A stretch of DNA of 64,000 bases from Blautia glucerasea (lineage in GTDB: Bacteria > Bacillota > Clostridia > Lachnospirales > Lachnospiraceae). Location of the stretch: contig NZ_JAJBMO010000020.1 in NCBI RefSeq assembly GCF_020537505.1, forward strand, positions 1 to 64,000, read 5' to 3'. Made by a program: the position numbers and the translations under genes. The notes under the pieces are model-generated. The model had not been told where the DNA came from and made no database searches. It was given only the letters and a program-made list of their open reading frames with translations. This document shows positions 51,295 through 58,728 of this stretch, piece by piece (the stretch's first letter is position 1; every line of letters begins with the position of its first letter).

Positions 51295-51933
51295 AGCTTT
51301 GCAAAGCAGAAACGTTATCGAAAAATCGGTGGTATATGCGCGGGCATAGTTGTTGTTCTGGCTGTTGGTATAACTTGGTATAACCAATATACAACGGAAA
51401 AAAACTATACAACCGCAGTTGCGTTGATGAAACAAGGCGAATATGAGCAGGCGATTGATAAATTTAAACTCGTATCTGATTATAAAGATGCCAGTAGCCT
51501 TATAAAAGACACTGAGACTCTCATAAAGGAACGTACGGACAAAGAGAATTTGAATGCTGCAAAATCAGCAGAAGAAAATGGTGATGTGGATGAAGCTGAA
51601 GCGTATTATGAACAGTTGGACAGTGAAATTGTTAATGCTTCAAAGTATGAGTATATTTCATCACATAAAGATTCAGCCGATGCAATTACAGAAAAGTATA
51701 TAAATGATTTATATGATGAATATTATGAAAGAGAAAACATAATAGAGCTTATGAATGAGATATACCCTGTAACAGTCAACATGGCATTAAACCGGTCAGA
51801 GGATGATGATTTTACCAATCTTGAAAGTACGGTAATCAAGGAATATGATGAGATGGTATTTTTTCATATGACAGTAGAAGGCGGGCTTGCGGGACATGAA
51901 TATTCATTAAAACTGATCCCAAACAAGTTGTAA
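51295..51933 (+). pseudogene. 5'-truncated membrane-anchored repeat protein
   Basis: In the frame of this region a basic stretch (KQKRYRKIGG), one membrane helix (ICAGIVVVLAVGITWY) and then TPR-like extracellular repeats (MKQGEYEQAIDKFKLVSDYK; AEENGDVDEAEAYYEQLDSE) are read, but no start codon with a ribosome-binding site precedes the helix. An internal ATG at 51424 would give 169 residues without the anchor. The frame differs from the kinase remnant upstream. It is probably the 3' part of a gene whose beginning was deleted. Confidence 0.6.
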
Positions 51934-51975
51934 AGTTCCTAACATTTCTTTTTCTGTCATAGTGAGTTCTCCCCT

Positions 51976-52479
51976 TTAAAAATTGAATTGTATCGGCGTA
52001 GGAGAAACTTGTTTCTCCACGCCGCTAATATTTATAGTATCTGTTTTATTTATATTTATTTCTATATCCTTTCCCGCTTCGTTATTTACGGTTTGCGGCG
52101 TTCCATAAGCGTCAGCCGTAAAGTCTAAGCCGTCAATCGTTTCTATTGGCTCTGTATGCGTGACGCGTTGTGGTGTTTCATAGAAATCATAGATAGTACT
52201 TTCCTTGCGCTGCACAAGATACCCTTTATCTACCAGTTTTACAAATTGGTCGCGATAAGTAGACGCAGGCATTCCTATTGCCTGCCTTATGGCAGCAGGT
52301 GAGAGCGCAAACTCATAATTATTAGCATTAGACGCAAGATATAAATAAAGCATGAGCGCGTGTGCGCCTAAGTCGCGCGCCGCAGCTTGCCAGTTTGCGT
52401 TTTGTATTCCTAAGAAATCATTTAAAAGCATGTTTCTATGAATGAATACGGTACGCTGATTAGGTACTGTATAGGGCAT
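51976..52479 (-). CDS. Helix-turn-helix protein of an accessory element
   Basis: A 167-residue protein with a winged-helix segment (FALSPAAIRQAIGMPASTYR, then DQFVKLVDKGYL) preceded by LGAHALMLYLYLASNA, resembling the HTH domains of plasmid and phage replication or DnaD-type proteins. The C-terminal 60 residues are low-complexity and end in QFNF. AAGAGG precedes ATG 52479. It is the first gene of an AT-rich island and could be its replication or partition regulator. The exact family was not recognised. Confidence 0.6.
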   Translation of the reverse strand: MPYTVPNQRTVFIHRNMLLNDFLGIQNANWQAAARDLGAHALMLYLYLASNANNYEFALSPAAIRQAIGMPASTYRDQFVKLVDKGYLVQRKESTIYDFYETPQRVTHTEPIETIDGLDFTADAYGTPQTVNNEAGKDIEININKTDTINISGVEKQVSPTPIQFNF

Positions 52480-52537
52480 ATATAAACCTCTTTTCTATTG
52501 GAATGGCAGGGCGGCAGAACCGCCCGCCAGTGTATTC

Positions 52538-52789
52538 TTATTTACGTTCTAAACTGTTTATTTTGTCGTTTAGTCCATCTATTTTGTTAAATATCTCTTG
52601 CGTGTCAACTGCTGTATTTAAACGTGATAAAACTTCTTCGGTTACTTCGTGGACAATTTGTTCATGTTCTAATTGTTTATAAAGTTGCTGATTCATCATT
52701 TCCTTTTGGAATGTATATGATAAATTTACATCTCCTGCTTTTCTCAGAAATTCAGCAAATTGATAAGTAAATCCATTGTCACCAAACAT
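52538..52789 (-). CDS. Small hypothetical protein with a C-terminal coiled coil
   Basis: 83 residues, mostly helical and charged, with a heptad-like tail (IFNKIDGLNDKINSLERK) suggesting a coiled coil. AAGGGGG precedes ATG 52789, supporting a real gene. It lies 58 bases upstream of, and on the same strand as, the HTH gene and is probably co-transcribed with it. No family is recognised. Confidence 0.55.
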   Translation of the reverse strand: MFGDNGFTYQFAEFLRKAGDVNLSYTFQKEMMNQQLYKQLEHEQIVHEVTEEVLSRLNTAVDTQEIFNKIDGLNDKINSLERK

Positions 52790-53187
52790 ACGGTATCCCC
52801 CTTTCTTTTAGATTTAAGAAATATCTTTTTCTTATGAATATATTATAACAAAATTTTTTATTTGAATAAAATAAAGGGCGTTTTAACTTGGCAGGAGAAT
52901 ATAATAAACCTGCTGCCACCCCCGCCCCTATTTCGGGAAAAATATTATTTTTACGCGTGGCGCGGCTTATGCGTGGACAACTTCGACACGAAATCACTTT
53001 TTCATTTACCGTTATCGTCAAAATAAGGCTTATTATAGCTTAATTGTCTGAAATAGAGTGGAATACGCTAATTTAAGGCTTATTTTATTAAAATAATGAT
53101 ATGTTTGAACAAAATAAGACAAATTAAAGTGAGTTAAGCTAAATTAGGATAATTTCAACGCAGAAAAAATAATAATCAAATAGACTA
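52790..53187. other. AT-rich non-coding region with short repeats
   Basis: About 400 bases with no convincing gene. From 53020 the sequence has repeated AT-rich units such as AAGGCTTATT (53027 and 53076) and TAAGCTAAATTA-like words. It sits between divergent gene sets of the island, the position where an origin, partition site or divergent operator would be expected. This remains a suggestion. Confidence 0.4.
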
Positions 53188-53220
53188 TTGACAGAATATA
53201 TATATATATATATATATAAT
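53188..53220 (+). promoter_or_regulatory. Promoter containing an AT dinucleotide tract
   Basis: A perfect TTGACA (53188-53193) and a perfect TATAAT (53215-53220) are 21 bases apart; the spacer is almost all AT repeats (about 11 TA units, 53197-53218). Loss of two units would give the optimal 17-base spacing. A TATATA within the tract already lies 17 bases from the -35, so activity may be intermediate. Confidence 0.55.
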
Positions 53221-53287
53221 TAAAAGTACAAAATTTGTGAAAATTAAACAAAATCTTACATCTTTTAATTCTAAGGAGGAAATCAAA

Positions 53288-53605
53288 ATGCGCGTGACTA
53301 TTGACCTTGACAGAGATATTATCATCATTCCAGACAATTTTTTTAAAAAAATTGGAGAAGAAAATGAAAAACTTGAAAAATATGGTGCAACAGCAGTAGA
53401 CCCACTCGTGCGTATCTGGCATTCTTTCTTTACTGCTATGGACGATACAAACAATCGTCTTTTGACACAGACTAATGCAAAGACTTCTACTCGCAAAAAG
53501 AAAACAGTTAATGTTGAAGAAACCAAAAAACGAATTGACAAAGAAAAAGAGATAATTGCTGAAAAGAAAGCAGAAGCAGAAAAAGCTGCTGCCGATAAGA
53601 AATAA
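53288..53605 (+). CDS. Small charged protein of the accessory element
   Basis: 105 residues from ATG 53288, chosen for the AAGGAGG ribosome-binding site about eight bases upstream; an earlier frame start has none. The N-terminus is beta-rich (MRVTIDLDRDIIIIPDNFFKK). The C-terminal 45 residues are strongly charged and helical (lysine, glutamate, alanine repeats), probably a coiled coil or nucleic-acid-binding tail. Its stop overlaps the next gene by one base. The family is unknown. Confidence 0.6.
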   Translation: MRVTIDLDRDIIIIPDNFFKKIGEENEKLEKYGATAVDPLVRIWHSFFTAMDDTNNRLLTQTNAKTSTRKKKTVNVEETKKRIDKEKEIIAEKKAEAEKAAADKK

Positions 53606-53793
53606 TGGGTGCGCCGCGTGTAACGCCGCAGGAAATCGTTCAAATGTATCAGTTATATGCACAGCTTGGCAATTATGCCGCCGTAGGGCGTGCTATGGGG
53701 CGTAGCGCAAGTACGGTATCAAAATATATACAAATGAAAGGCGTGCCGTTGAATGTAAGACTTGCGGTTAATAATTTAATGCAAACTACATAA
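53605..53793 (+). CDS. Small helix-turn-helix protein
   Basis: 62 residues forming one resolvase-like or Homeodomain-like HTH: VTPQEIVQMYQLYAQLGNYA, then AVGRAMGRSASTVSKYI. It overlaps the previous gene by one base (TAATG), so the two are co-translated. It may bind the repeats of the island or act as a transcription or recombination accessory factor. No catalytic domain is present. Confidence 0.65.
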   Translation: MGAPRVTPQEIVQMYQLYAQLGNYAAVGRAMGRSASTVSKYIQMKGVPLNVRLAVNNLMQTT

Positions 53794-53809
53794 AAGAAAA
53801 GGAACGAAA

Positions 53810-54766
53810 ATGAAAAATTCAAGAAAAAGTCAAATTGCAGTAATTATAGGACTGACGATTACAATTATTTTATCTTATGTCCTTTTTATGGGAGGAAAAC
53901 GGGGACTTCCATTAATGAAATTTTATATTTTAAGCTATATCTTATTTATTATTGCCGTAGGTATAATCATGTATTATATTGCTATGTCAAAGAACAAAAT
54001 AATTTCTATTACGATTAGTGTTGTGGCAATTATAATCGATTTATTGGTACTTGTTAGATATGCAACATATAGCGGTTATGGAGTTGTTCGTTTTAATTTG
54101 TCAGTTTCTTTGAGGGAGATTAGTCGAATACCTGAGCATGTGTTTCGTGGTGGAATATTCTTTGCATTACTGCCTGTTTTTGTTGCACTGTTGGTAACAT
54201 TTATAAGCGATTATAAAAGTTCTCAGCCACCAAAAGAAAAAAGCATTTATATAAATCAAAACACGCCTGTATCAAGTGAAATTTATTGCAGTATGGCAAA
54301 ACACGTTCTGCTGCTTCTATTCACTTTTGGAATTTGGTATTATATATGGATTTACCGCATGACTGGTTATACAAATGCAGCAGAAAATGAAGAATATCGC
54401 AATCCAACAAAGAAATTACTTCTTTGCTTATTTATTCCATTTTATATTATTTACTGGACATATAAAACCGGACAGCGTGTAGATAAAATGGCAGCAGCAA
54501 AAGGAATTTCCTCTGATATGGCTACATTGTGTTTGATTTTGGCTATCTTTGTTCCGATTATCCCACCTATTTTATTGCAGGATAAAATGAACAATATTGC
54601 AACGGCAAATGATACACAATATGTTTCAACTCCAAAGGGAGAAAAAGTAAATGGCGCAACGCTTGGAACGGCGGAAGAATTGAAAAATTTCAAAGAATTA
54701 CTTGATAGCGGTGTGATTACACAAGAAGAATTTGAAGCAAAGAAAAAACAGTTGCTTGGACTGTAA
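53810..54766 (+). CDS. DUF4234 membrane protein with C-terminal SHOCT motif
   Basis: 318 residues. Membrane helices occupy the N-terminal half (about four) and the DUF4234-like segment, about residues 155-265 (LLLLFTFGIWYYIWIYRMTG; CLFIPFYIIYWTYKTG). The C-terminal 28 residues (LKNFKELLDSGVITQEEFEA, then KKKQLLGL) are a SHOCT oligomerisation motif. It begins 17 bases after the HTH gene and ends at a terminator. Its role is unknown; DUF4234 proteins recur on mobile and accessory islands of gut Firmicutes. Confidence 0.72.
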   Translation: MKNSRKSQIAVIIGLTITIILSYVLFMGGKRGLPLMKFYILSYILFIIAVGIIMYYIAMSKNKIISITISVVAIIIDLLVLVRYATYSGYGVVRFNLSVSLREISRIPEHVFRGGIFFALLPVFVALLVTFISDYKSSQPPKEKSIYINQNTPVSSEIYCSMAKHVLLLLFTFGIWYYIWIYRMTGYTNAAENEEYRNPTKKLLLCLFIPFYIIYWTYKTGQRVDKMAAAKGISSDMATLCLILAIFVPIIPPILLQDKMNNIATANDTQYVSTPKGEKVNGATLGTAEELKNFKELLDSGVITQEEFEAKKKQLLGL

Positions 54767-54779
54767 TTTAGAATAACTT

Positions 54780-54811
54780 GGAGCGGGGCGCGTTGTCCCG
54801 CTCCATTTCTT
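54780..54811 (+). terminator. Terminator after the DUF4234 gene
   Basis: GGAGCGGG and CCCGCTCC pair around GCGCGTTGT and are followed by ATTTCTTT. Confidence 0.75.
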
Positions 54812-54898
54812 TATCTTCTTTTGGTATTTCATTAGACTATACCCCATTGAAAGAGAAAAATAGACTGTTTTAATGTGCCACAAGACTTGCTTTGTGCA

Positions 54899-54960
54899 TT
54901 TTGAAATATTTCAAAAACAAATACAACTCTATTGACATACTTCTGGAATTATGATAGAAT
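54899..54960 (+). promoter_or_regulatory. Promoter and palindromic operator of the recombinase gene
   Basis: TTGACA (54932-54937) and TAGAAT (54955-54960) with 17-base spacing. Just upstream lies a perfect 18-base palindrome TTTTGAAATATTTCAAAA (54899-54916), a candidate operator or recombination site. Confidence 0.6.
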
Positions 54961-54990
54961 AACTTCAGAAACAAAAGAGAGGACACAGCA

Positions 54991-55551
54991 ATGAGAGTTG
55001 GTTATGTAAGATGTTCAACAATCGAACAGAATGAAGCAAGACAGTTAAAAATGATGAATGAACAGAACGCCGAAAAAATCTTTACTGATAAGGCGAGCGG
55101 GAAAAACACAGACCGCCGCGCGTTTAAAGAAATGATGGCTTTTGTTCGTGTGGGAGATATAGTGATTGTAGAAAGTATTTCTCGAATTGCAAGAAACACG
55201 CGTGACTTGCTTTCTATCATTTCTGAACTGACAGAAAAAGGCGTTGAATTTGTAAGTCTTAAAGAAAGTATTGATACAACTACTCCACAAGGCAGATTTA
55301 TGCTGACTGTCTTTGGCGCACTTGCAGAATTGGAACGCGAGAACATTTTAGAAAGACAGCGCGAGGGAATAGAGATTGCAAAAGCCGAGGGCAAGTATAA
55401 AGGACGCAAGCCTGTTGAAGTAGATACAGAACTGTTTAAAACTGTATGCAAACGTTGGCGCGCGGGAGAAATCACAGCTACAGCCGCTATGAATGAAGTC
55501 GGCTTGAAGCCAAACACATTTTACCGCCGCGTAAAAGAAATGAGCCTTTAA
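54991..55551 (+). CDS. Serine recombinase (resolvase/invertase family)
   Basis: A 186-residue small serine recombinase. The catalytic serine is in VRCST near residue 9, with RIARNTRD and FGALAELERENI supporting the N-terminal resolvase domain, and a C-terminal HTH (TATAAMNEVGLKPNTFYRRV). The size fits resolvases and invertases, not large serine integrases. AGAGAGGAC precedes ATG 54991. It marks the 51.9-55.6 kb island as mobile or plasmid-derived. No transposase or integrase accompanies it in the window. Confidence 0.92.
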   Translation: MRVGYVRCSTIEQNEARQLKMMNEQNAEKIFTDKASGKNTDRRAFKEMMAFVRVGDIVIVESISRIARNTRDLLSIISELTEKGVEFVSLKESIDTTTPQGRFMLTVFGALAELERENILERQREGIEIAKAEGKYKGRKPVEVDTELFKTVCKRWRAGEITATAAMNEVGLKPNTFYRRVKEMSL

Positions 55552-55676
55552 AGGCATAATGTAACTTGAAAACAAGGCGCAGACGCGCCGCAAATAATTT
55601 CCACTTTTTCAAATTCCACATTTGTTACTTTTTGAGCGGGTGGCAGACGCGAGTTTCCACATTTTTTCCACACAAA

Positions 55677-55706
55677 AAGAGGGCAAGACTTTCATCTCAC
55701 CCTCTT
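55677..55706 (-). terminator. Terminator of the rubrerythrin gene
   Basis: On the minus strand AAGAGGG and CCCTCTT pair across a 16-base loop and are followed by TTTTTGTG. It lies 15 bases after the rubrerythrin stop. Confidence 0.8.
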
Positions 55707-55720
55707 GGAAGTGTCAAATA

Positions 55721-56263
55721 TTAGCCGAAGTATCTCTTAAGCAGACCAGCGAATGCTTTGCCGTGTCTTGCCTCGTCGCGAGCCATCTCGTGAACTGTGT
55801 CGTGGATTGCGTCAAGGTTAGCGGCTTTTGCACGTTTTGCAAGATCAAATTTACCAGCTGTTGCGCCGTTCTCAGCTGCTACACGCATCTCAAGGTTTTT
55901 CTTAGTGCTGTCTGTAACAACTTCGCCTAATAACTCAGCAAATTTAGCTGCGTGCTCTGCTTCCTCGTAAGCTGCTTTCTCATAGTACAGACCAACTTCT
56001 GGGTATCCCTCTCTGTGAGCAACACGTGCCATTGCAAGATACATACCAACCTCAGAGCACTCGCCCTCGAAGTTTGCTCTTAAGTCTGCAAGGATGTCTT
56101 CACTGACGCCCTGAGCAACGCCTACAGCATGCTCAGCTGCCCAAGACATTTCATCTTCCTGTTTGGTGAACTTGGAAGCCGGAGCTTTACAGATTGGACA
56201 TACTTCTGGAGCTGCTTCACCTTCGTAAACATAACCACATACATTACATACCCATTTAGCCAT
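55721..56263 (-). CDS. Reverse rubrerythrin (NADH peroxidase component)
   Basis: A 180-residue protein with the rubredoxin domain first ([20 protein letters not shown] binds one iron) and the di-iron ferritin-like domain second, with glutamates in [20 protein letters not shown] and [20 protein letters not shown]. The order is the reverse of classical rubrerythrin, as in the strongly oxygen-induced clostridial proteins. It reduces hydrogen peroxide and oxygen with electrons from NADH via other redox proteins. AAGGAG lies about eight bases before ATG 56263. The promoter carries a PerR-like operator identical to that of the repressor gene upstream. Confidence 0.95.
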   Translation of the reverse strand: MAKWVCNVCGYVYEGEAAPEVCPICKAPASKFTKQEDEMSWAAEHAVGVAQGVSEDILADLRANFEGECSEVGMYLAMARVAHREGYPEVGLYYEKAAYEEAEHAAKFAELLGEVVTDSTKKNLEMRVAAENGATAGKFDLAKRAKAANLDAIHDTVHEMARDEARHGKAFAGLLKRYFG

Positions 56264-56306
56264 AATTAAATTCTCCTTTTCTTATATAAAAATTTTTGTT
56301 TAGTTT

Positions 56307-56361
56307 TTAATAATAGTAATTATTACTGTTTTATAGTAGCATATTGTTTCTTGATTGTCAA
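56307..56361 (-). promoter_or_regulatory. Promoter and PerR-type operator of the rubrerythrin gene
   Basis: On the minus strand TTGACA (56361-56356) and TACTAT (56338-56333) are 17 bases apart. Just downstream, 56307-56328 holds a 7-1-7 dyad, TAATAGT-A-ATTATTA, close to the PerR consensus. The same 22 bases occur unchanged at 56931-56952. Confidence 0.8.
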
Positions 56362-56512
56362 GAGCTATTGAAACTTTTTTTCATTTACAGGAAGCTGTGT
56401 TACTGTTGAATGGTAACCTTCTGTGATATTGCTTCTGGATACTGTTGAAATGTAACTTCGTAGCATAGTTATGATCTGTAAATGAAGAATTTATTCATCC
56501 TTTTGCCGTGTT

Positions 56513-56911
56513 TCAATGTGACTCTTCCTTTAGGCATTCCTTGCAGATTCCAAAAAATCTTGCTTTATAATCGGAAATCTGACCATCCTTAAAGTCAGCT
56601 GCAATGCTCTCAAGACTTTTATCAATATGTTCGCTGAATACGTCCATCACTCTGCCGCAGCGGGTGCACATGAAGTGACAATGGGGAGCGGTGCGGGCGT
56701 CGAATCGGTCTGCTCCGCCAAAGCTGGAAAGCTTTTGTATTTCACCCAGATCAGCGAGAAGAGAGAGGTTCCGGTATACAGTTCCAAGGCTGATGTTCGG
56801 ATAGATCTGCTTCATATTCTCATATACAAAATCAGCGGTGGGATGGTCAGTCCTGCCGGTAAGAAATTCCTTGATCGATTCTCTCTGGCGGCTGTATTTC
56901 AATGTGGCCAT
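56513..56911 (-). CDS. Fur-family regulator, PerR-like peroxide repressor
   Basis: 132-133 residues from ATG 56911 (AAGGAGG upstream; the longer frame enters promoter sequence). It has a winged helix (HPTADFVYENMKQIYPNISL, then GTVYRNL), the metal-binding HCHFMCTRCGRVMD with structural cysteines, and a second CKECLKE pair at the C-terminus. The local setting (reverse rubrerythrin next door, shared operator) indicates peroxide-sensing PerR rather than iron-sensing Fur. It probably represses both itself and the rubrerythrin gene until oxidised. Confidence 0.92.
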   Translation of the reverse strand: MATLKYSRQRESIKEFLTGRTDHPTADFVYENMKQIYPNISLGTVYRNLSLLADLGEIQKLSSFGGADRFDARTAPHCHFMCTRCGRVMDVFSEHIDKSLESIAADFKDGQISDYKARFFGICKECLKEESH

Positions 56912-56930
56912 CGGTTTTCCTCCTTTCTCC

Positions 56931-56986
56931 TTAATAATAGTAATTATTACTGATATTAATATAAAGGATAAAAGCCATTTTGTCAA
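56931..56986 (-). promoter_or_regulatory. Promoter and PerR-type operator of the repressor gene
   Basis: On the minus strand TTGACA (56986-56981) and TATATT (56963-56958) are 17 bases apart. The 22-base PerR-like operator at 56931-56952 lies at the transcription start, giving autoregulation. Confidence 0.78.
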
Positions 56987-57088
56987 GAGGATTATGAAAT
57001 AAAAATTGGAAAATTTTGAAATAAGATTTGCAGGGAAAAGTTGATTTTGTAAATTGACATATATTTTGTTTCGTGTTAATATATGTAC

Positions 57089-57178
57089 AGAAATAAAGGT
57101 GTTACCGATAGACGTTAGCCCATTCATATATGTTGTAATAACCGTTCAGTTGGTTGGGCTGGGGCGGTTATTTTTTTT
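57089..57178 (+). ncRNA. Candidate antisense antitoxin RNA (RatA-like)
   Basis: A strong promoter, TTGACA (57054-57059) and TAATAT (57077-57082) with 17-base spacing, precedes a stretch without a gene that ends in the terminator AATAACCG/CGGTTATT (57137-57172) plus an eight-T run. This predicts an RNA of about 90 bases. Its 3' end overlaps, in antisense, the end of the small toxin gene on the other strand and its terminator, as RatA does to txpA. Existence of the RNA is inferred from promoter and terminator only. Confidence 0.6.
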
Positions 57179-57263
57179 GATTTCCTCCGATCGTGTATCC
57201 GAGTCCAAACGCTGTTAAGCATAAGCTTAAAACAGCAATAAGTCCTTCAAGTGTCAACATCAT
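57168..57263 (-). CDS. Small hydrophobic toxin peptide (type I, holin-like)
   Basis: A 31-residue peptide starting MMLTLEGLIAVLSLCLTAFG, then LGYTIGGNQKK: a short polar start, one membrane helix and a basic tail. This is the layout of TxpA/BsrG/Fst-type membrane toxins annotated as putative holin-like toxins in Firmicutes. The ribosome-binding site AGGAGGTGAC is near-ideal. The stop codon falls in the terminator shared with the antisense RNA. Too short for standard gene finders. Toxicity is inferred. Confidence 0.7.
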   Translation of the reverse strand: MMLTLEGLIAVLSLCLTAFGLGYTIGGNQKK

Positions 57264-57306
57264 GTCACCTCCTGTTTTAAATTTTCCATTTATGTGGAAT
57301 TTCTAT

Positions 57307-57346
57307 ATATACGGACATGCCGCCGGCCGGCGGCATGTCCGTATAT
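57307..57346. repeat. Perfect 40-base palindrome
   Basis: ATATACGGACATGCCGCCGG is followed directly by its exact reverse complement, with no loop. It lies between the divergent toxin and moaC genes. No T-run follows on either side, so it does not look like a terminator. It could be a protein-binding site, a recombination site or a cruciform-forming sequence. Confidence 0.85.
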
Positions 57347-57376
57347 GAAAGTACTTATCTGGAAAATGACAGCTTT

Positions 57377-57408
57377 TTGACAGAACCTGGATTCCTGGGG
57401 GATATAAT
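57377..57408 (+). promoter_or_regulatory. Possible moaC promoter with a 20-base spacer
   Basis: TTGACA (57377-57382) and TATAAT (57403-57408) are both perfect but 20 bases apart, with a CCTGG-ATT-CCTGG direct repeat between them. Over-long spacers are typical of MerR-type activation; no such regulator is encoded in the window. Confidence 0.4.
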
Positions 57409-57478
57409 TGTGATAAAAAAATGAAATAAATGATTGAAAACGGAAAATATTGTCAGTATTGTTATAAAAGGAAAAAAC

Positions 57479-57961
57479 ATGGAAAATAAATTGACACATT
57501 TTGACGAAAGTGGCAATGCTATAATGGTAGATGTTTCGGACAAGCCCGTTACGCACAGAACCGCCATTGCCACGGGCGCGATCCAGGTGGGTGCCGGGAT
57601 TATGGAGCGCCTTACCGCCGGAACGGTGGCCAAGGGGGACGTTCTTGGTGTGGCCCGAGTTGCCGGAATCATGTCCGTGAAACACACCTCTGATCTGGTG
57701 CCAATGTGCCACCCACTGCCGATCACCAAATGCACCATTGATTTTGAGCTGGAAAAAGAAAAGGGGATTATCCGCACCTTCTGTACAGTGAAGACGGATG
57801 GAAAAACCGGTGTGGAGATGGAAGCGCTGACGGGTGTGCAGGTAACACTTCTGACTATTTACGACATGTGTAAGGCAATCGACAAGCACATGGTGCTGAC
57901 GGATATTCACCTGGTTGAGAAGACTGGTGGTAAGAGTGGGGATTTTTTGTTTTCGAGCTGA
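57479..57961 (+). CDS. moaC: Cyclic pyranopterin monophosphate synthase MoaC
   Basis: A 160-residue MoaC. Start ATG 57479 has AAAGGA upstream; an earlier in-frame codon lies within the promoter. Family signatures are [36 protein letters not shown] and [20 protein letters not shown], and it ends with the GGKSGDF segment. It converts the MoaA product to cyclic pyranopterin monophosphate in molybdenum cofactor synthesis. mogA follows about 175 bases on; other moa/moe genes are not in the window. Confidence 0.95.
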   Translation: MENKLTHFDESGNAIMVDVSDKPVTHRTAIATGAIQVGAGIMERLTAGTVAKGDVLGVARVAGIMSVKHTSDLVPMCHPLPITKCTIDFELEKEKGIIRTFCTVKTDGKTGVEMEALTGVQVTLLTIYDMCKAIDKHMVLTDIHLVEKTGGKSGDFLFSS

Positions 57962-58136
57962 TGAAGTATCAGTAAATAGAGAACTCTTTTTGCAGGTTAA
58001 GATAATAGGAATTTTTATTGAAGGTGATGTCGCTGATAGGCGACATGTCCGTTTAGTAGAAAAAGTTATACTGTCTGATTTAATGGATTGTAATAATATA
58101 AACATAAAGTCCGATAATATGTACAGGAGGATGGCT

Positions 58137-58625
58137 ATGAAACGAGTTGCAATTATCACATCCAGTGACATGGGATACCAGGGCAGGCGGGAAGACTTAA
58201 GCGGCCCGGCGATTAAAGAGATTGTAGAAAGAGAAGGCTATCAGGTGGTCTCCATGGATATTCTTCCAGATGACCGCTCCATGCTTTCTAAGCGGATGGT
58301 AGAAATCGCAGACGAAAACCAGGCGGAACTGATCCTGACCACAGGCGGAACCGGGTTTTCCCCACGGGATGTTATGCCGGAAGCAACAGAAGATATTACA
58401 GAACGGAAGGTTCCAGGAATCCCGGAGGCGATCCGTGCCTACAGCATGACCATCACAAACCGCGCCATGCTCAGCCGCGCCACAGCTGGGATCCGCAAGC
58501 AGACCCTGATTATCAATCTCCCAGGCAGCCCCAAGGCGGTGAAAGAGAGTCTGGAATACATTATTGGCGCCCTGGGACATGGTATCGAGATCATGACAGG
58601 GGAAGCTGGGAACTGTGCCCGATAA
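58137..58625 (+). CDS. Molybdopterin adenylyltransferase-like protein (MogA/MoaB family)
   Basis: 162 residues from ATG 58137, placed six bases after AGGAGG; the longer frame overlaps moaC. It has the MogA/MoaB fold and the signatures TTGGTGFSPRDVMPEATED and LPGSPKAVKESLEYI. It adenylates molybdopterin before metal insertion. The 175-base gap after moaC holds a small stem, ATGTCGC (58027) and GCGACAT (58040), next to GTCC, echoing the GGACATG word in the 40-base palindrome before moaC. Confidence 0.9.
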   Translation: MKRVAIITSSDMGYQGRREDLSGPAIKEIVEREGYQVVSMDILPDDRSMLSKRMVEIADENQAELILTTGGTGFSPRDVMPEATEDITERKVPGIPEAIRAYSMTITNRAMLSRATAGIRKQTLIINLPGSPKAVKESLEYIIGALGHGIEIMTGEAGNCAR

Positions 58626-58655
58626 TAGTTTCTCTAAAACTCTACCATAAATTAA

Positions 58656-58702
58656 CACTCCCCTCCATAGAAGCAGCTGATACTGCGTAGTGGAGGGGAG
58701 TG
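58656..58702. terminator. Convergent hairpin after mogA
   Basis: CACTCCCCTCCA and TGGAGGGGAGTG form a perfect 12-base stem across a 23-base loop, between two convergent genes. No long T-run on either side, so it is a likely but weak bidirectional terminator. Confidence 0.65.
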
Positions 58703-58728
58703 CTGGTTAGATAGTTGTATAAAACTTT

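Noticed and set aside
52779..53021. 80-codon minus-strand frame in the AT-rich gap
   Set aside because: No ribosome-binding site, odd composition, overlaps the start of the 83-residue gene.
53197..53218. TA tract as a sequencing artefact
   Set aside because: It lies exactly between perfect promoter hexamers, so a functional reading is kept, though its length should be verified from reads.
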